Of a stretch of DNA of 6,736 nt, positions 4,457 to 6,736 are shown piece after piece. Where the stretch lies: positions 1-6,736 of the forward strand of contig NZEE01000042.1 of NCBI GenBank assembly GCA_002688965.1, read 5' to 3'. The notes below the pieces were generated by a model that saw only the letters and a program-made list of their open reading frames with translations, was not told the origin of the DNA and did no database searches. Within the stretch, counting starts at the first letter, position 1. The number at the start of each line of letters is the position of its first letter. The DNA comes from an archaeon (lineage in GTDB: Archaea > Aenigmatarchaeota > Aenigmatarchaeia > GW2011-AR5 > GCA-2688965). The translations under genes were made by a program, and so were the position numbers.

Positions 4457-6736
4457 AGAATGCTTTAAGTATACGGTTTATAATACCAAAATCTTCTGGA
4501 TTGATTGGAATACTATCTCTAATAAGTTTAAGAGACATTTCATGGTTGTTTGGTTCAATTAGGTGACTAATGCTTTCTATCATCCACACACCAGCACTAG
4601 ATTTTTGGTTATATTTTAATATCAGAGGAATTGAGTTATCAATTTCTATTAAATCACCCGGTCTTAAACTTAAATTACCACTCACTACAGCATGTGCTTT
4701 TTGAGACTGTATTAAATTCATCTGTGCATTTCTATATAGTGGTGCATAATTTGGTGTAGACCAATATGTGGAATATGTTCTAATGTATTCGATATACTTG
4801 TGGAAGTTCTCTCCAATTCCTGGACAGGCACAACTATCTGGATTTTCTAAGTCACTCCAAATACACCCCAACCAATCTTCACCAAGATGTTCCGTAATTA
4901 AATTACAATGTCTTGCTTCGTTGAGAAGGTTACTTAATTCTGTAGGGGTTGGTTTTGTTGCAGTAGCACCCCGATATACTCCATTCACATCAGAACATTG
5001 CTTCGATGTATAATTTTCTTCACAACCAAAACTACCACAACATGAACCAGTTGACCCTTTGGGTATTAATTCCTGATTAGGACAATTACACCAAGGATAA
5101 TTCTCTGGACAACCTGAACTAGAAACCGAACCTTCTGGATTTGCACAAGAATATTCTAAACACCTAGATGTATCTGAACCAGAACCAACTACAATAAATT
5201 GTGCCGCAAAATTTCTGTCAGGATTCCAATCTTCTTGAGATTGAATTTTAGAACCATCTGGCATAGTTACATTATATTTTTGAGGAGGTGTCATTATACC
5301 ATATTGTGATTTTCCAGTTTGGTCTAATTTCCAAATATCTTCTTCTAAAAGATTTGGATGTTGTAATATCCATCTTTGATTAAATGCATTATTCCAACCT
5401 TCTCTAAAGTTCTCTCTAAAGAAATTTAATAATGAAGGATTAAAACCCTTTTCACTTTCCCAGTTCCATATTGGTAAACCATCTTCATCTAGTTCATCTT
5501 CAATAAACCAAGCACTTGGGTCAAAACCTTGGGTCTCTGCATCCCATATACCAGCGATTAATTTACCTATGTTTCTCCAATCGAAAGAAAAATCATACCA
5601 ATCACCACTATACCATGTATATCCAGAACTTCCTGAAATTGGAAGTTGATGATTTGCATGTGATAAGAAATTAGGTTCTGATAAATTAATTAATTCATCT
5701 CTTTCTAAATCCATCATATCTGAAGATGATTCTGAACCCCAAGCAGTCATATGATATGTGAAGAATGGATTTATTGATGTTTGTATGTATGGGTCTGGAT
5801 ACAATTCAACATCTTTGATTAATGTACCATCATAAGAAGAATTATTTTTTACAGCAATATCAAAACCGTATGGGTCTTGACCCAATATATAAATTTGCTT
5901 ATTAGAAGAGCCAGGAAATGGCATTTTATTAATGATGAGTATGTACGGAGAATAATATTCGTCCCCAGCATTTTTTGAAATTCCGTATGGAAATTTCTCT
6001 AAAAATTCTTCATTAATAGGTGTTTCAAATTCAACACGGACATAACTCGCTAATTCCCAAGATTTTATTATTGTGGGTTTAGAAGTTTCTGTATCTATAG
6101 CATAAATGTTCATTCTATTCATATATGCATCTTCATCCCAGTTAGGATAATTCTGTCCTGTAAATGGATTACTGAGACCAGGCGGATAATATACAATATT
6201 ATAAAATGGTGGGAAATCTACAATACCTTCAATAAATGGGTCTTCTTGTTTCGGGTCATATGCATAGGGAGATACATAGGACCCTTCGGGGGCCCAATCA
6301 GCATCCGTTGATGAATATGGTATGTTACACGGATTAATTATATGGTCCTGGTATGGGTCATCAGGTTCAACACCTTCATTAAACACCGTTCTTCTGAATC
6401 CTATAGGTGAAGTATTCACAAATGGTTTTTCAATAAATGTTCTATCATACCAAGGATGTCCAAAATGAGTTGGAGTTAAATAATTTTCATCTTCAAATTC
6501 TTGCTCTTTAATATTAAATTTTCGAGGAAATGCTTCATATTGACTTCCTCTAATTGGTAATCTAGTGACACTTTTTACATTTATTAAATTTGTTTCATGA
6601 CTTTCTTCAAGTAATTTTGGAGGTTTTGAAATTGGGAATGCTTTTCTGTTAACATATTGTCGATACATTTCTTCAATAACTGGTTGTCTTGATTCTATAT
6701 TTTCTTTTAATATTTTAAAAGTATCTATTCTTCTTT
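4452..6736 (-). CDS. Large virion structural protein, probable baseplate hub component (5' end outside window)
   Basis: The first ATG is at 6668 (738 residues), but the frame is open for 22 more codons to the window edge and no convincing Shine-Dalgarno site precedes that ATG, so I treat the gene as 5'-partial. Residue numbers below count from 6668. Residues 1-500 are unusually rich in Trp, Tyr, Phe, Pro, Asp and Glu and match no fold I recognise. Residues 503-615 hold 13 of the protein's 14 cysteines. Residues 641-728 contain NAQMNLIQSQ, an LRPGDLIEI strand at 668-676 and a GVWMIESISHLI strand followed by MSLKLIRD, a pattern like the C-terminal part of late-control-D/XkdQ-type hub proteins ('GD.i.i ... 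G.w.v.si.H ... m.l.l.r'). The position just before gp25 also suits a hub or hub-wedge connector. No lysozyme or peptidase motif is visible. It could instead be a different baseplate or tail-fibre-network protein. Confidence 0.55.
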   Translation of the reverse strand, partial: RRIDTFKILKENIESRQPVIEEMYRQYVNRKAFPISKPPKLLEESHETNLINVKSVTRLPIRGSQYEAFPRKFNIKEQEFEDENYLTPTHFGHPWYDRTFIEKPFVNTSPIGFRRTVFNEGVEPDDPYQDHIINPCNIPYSSTDADWAPEGSYVSPYAYDPKQEDPFIEGIVDFPPFYNIVYYPPGLSNPFTGQNYPNWDEDAYMNRMNIYAIDTETSKPTIIKSWELASYVRVEFETPINEEFLEKFPYGISKNAGDEYYSPYILIINKMPFPGSSNKQIYILGQDPYGFDIAVKNNSSYDGTLIKDVELYPDPYIQTSINPFFTYHMTAWGSESSSDMMDLERDELINLSEPNFLSHANHQLPISGSSGYTWYSGDWYDFSFDWRNIGKLIAGIWDAETQGFDPSAWFIEDELDEDGLPIWNWESEKGFNPSLLNFFRENFREGWNNAFNQRWILQHPNLLEEDIWKLDQTGKSQYGIMTPPQKYNVTMPDGSKIQSQEDWNPDRNFAAQFIVVGSGSDTSRCLEYSCANPEGSVSSSGCPENYPWCNCPNQELIPKGSTGSCCGSFGCEENYTSKQCSDVNGVYRGATATKPTPTELSNLLNEARHCNLITEHLGEDWLGCIWSDLENPDSCACPGIGENFHKYIEYIRTYSTYWSTPNYAPLYRNAQMNLIQSQKAHAVVSGNLSLRPGDLIEIDNSIPLILKYNQKSSAGVWMIESISHLIEPNNHEMSLKLIRDSIPINPEDFGIINRILKAFL
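4824..5162 (-). other. Cysteine-rich insert in hub-like protein
   Basis: Residues 503-615 (numbered from the ATG at 6668) contain 13 cysteines. In order: CLEYSC, GCPENYPWCNCP, then GSCCGSFGC...QC...NGVYRG, then a C...C...CACPG group. The middle part matches the layout of a small repeat I know from marine phage and bacterial surface proteins, roughly GACC-x(3-5)-C-x(6-8)-C-x(4-6)-G-x-Y/F-x-G. The insert sits between the aromatic N-terminal part and the hub-like C-terminal domain. Disulfide or metal binding is inferred only from the spacing. Confidence 0.7.

Overview
The window is a compact, AT-rich block of T4-type myovirus baseplate genes. All of them lie on the minus strand, so transcription runs from position 6736 down to 1. 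The three best-supported assignments (gp25, gp6 and gp8) are core proteins of the T4 baseplate wedge. The tight packing, the standard genetic code and the T4-like late-promoter motifs point to a lytic phage related to T4. The AT bias and the resemblance of several motifs to remembered cyanophage or pelagiphage structural proteins suggest a marine phage, but the host cannot be read from this sequence.

In transcription order: (1) 6736-4452, a large structural protein, open at the window edge. It has a long aromatic and acidic N-terminal part, an insert with 13 cysteines, and a C-terminal segment resembling the late-control-D/hub domain. (2) 4428-4018, gp25. (3) 4008-2263, gp6. (4) 2250-904, a 448-residue protein in the place gp7 holds in T4, with an N-terminal wedge-type motif like P2 gpI and an unrecognised C-terminal half. 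(5) 870-1, gp8, cut by the left window edge and carrying a second cysteine-rich stretch. The four spaces between genes are 23, 9, 12 and 33 bases. No stretch lacks a gene, and I saw no RNA genes, mobile elements, CRISPR arrays or terminators.

As a system, gp6, the gp7-like protein and gp8 would build the wedge arms. gp25 would join the wedge to the sheath and inner baseplate. The first protein probably belongs to the hub or to a hub-wedge connector. Two late-promoter candidates, TATAAATA before gp25 and CATAAATA before gp8, are each built across the stop codon of the preceding gene. gp6 and the gp7-like gene have no such motif and have Shine-Dalgarno sites that overlap the preceding stop codon, which suggests translational coupling.

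The least ordinary content is the recurring cysteine-rich segments in the first and last genes, with a smaller CxxC in the gp7-like protein, and the unassigned halves of the hub-like and gp7-like proteins. I see no defence system, novel enzyme or other accessory system here. This is mainly a virion morphogenesis region with divergent, possibly new, structural modules.
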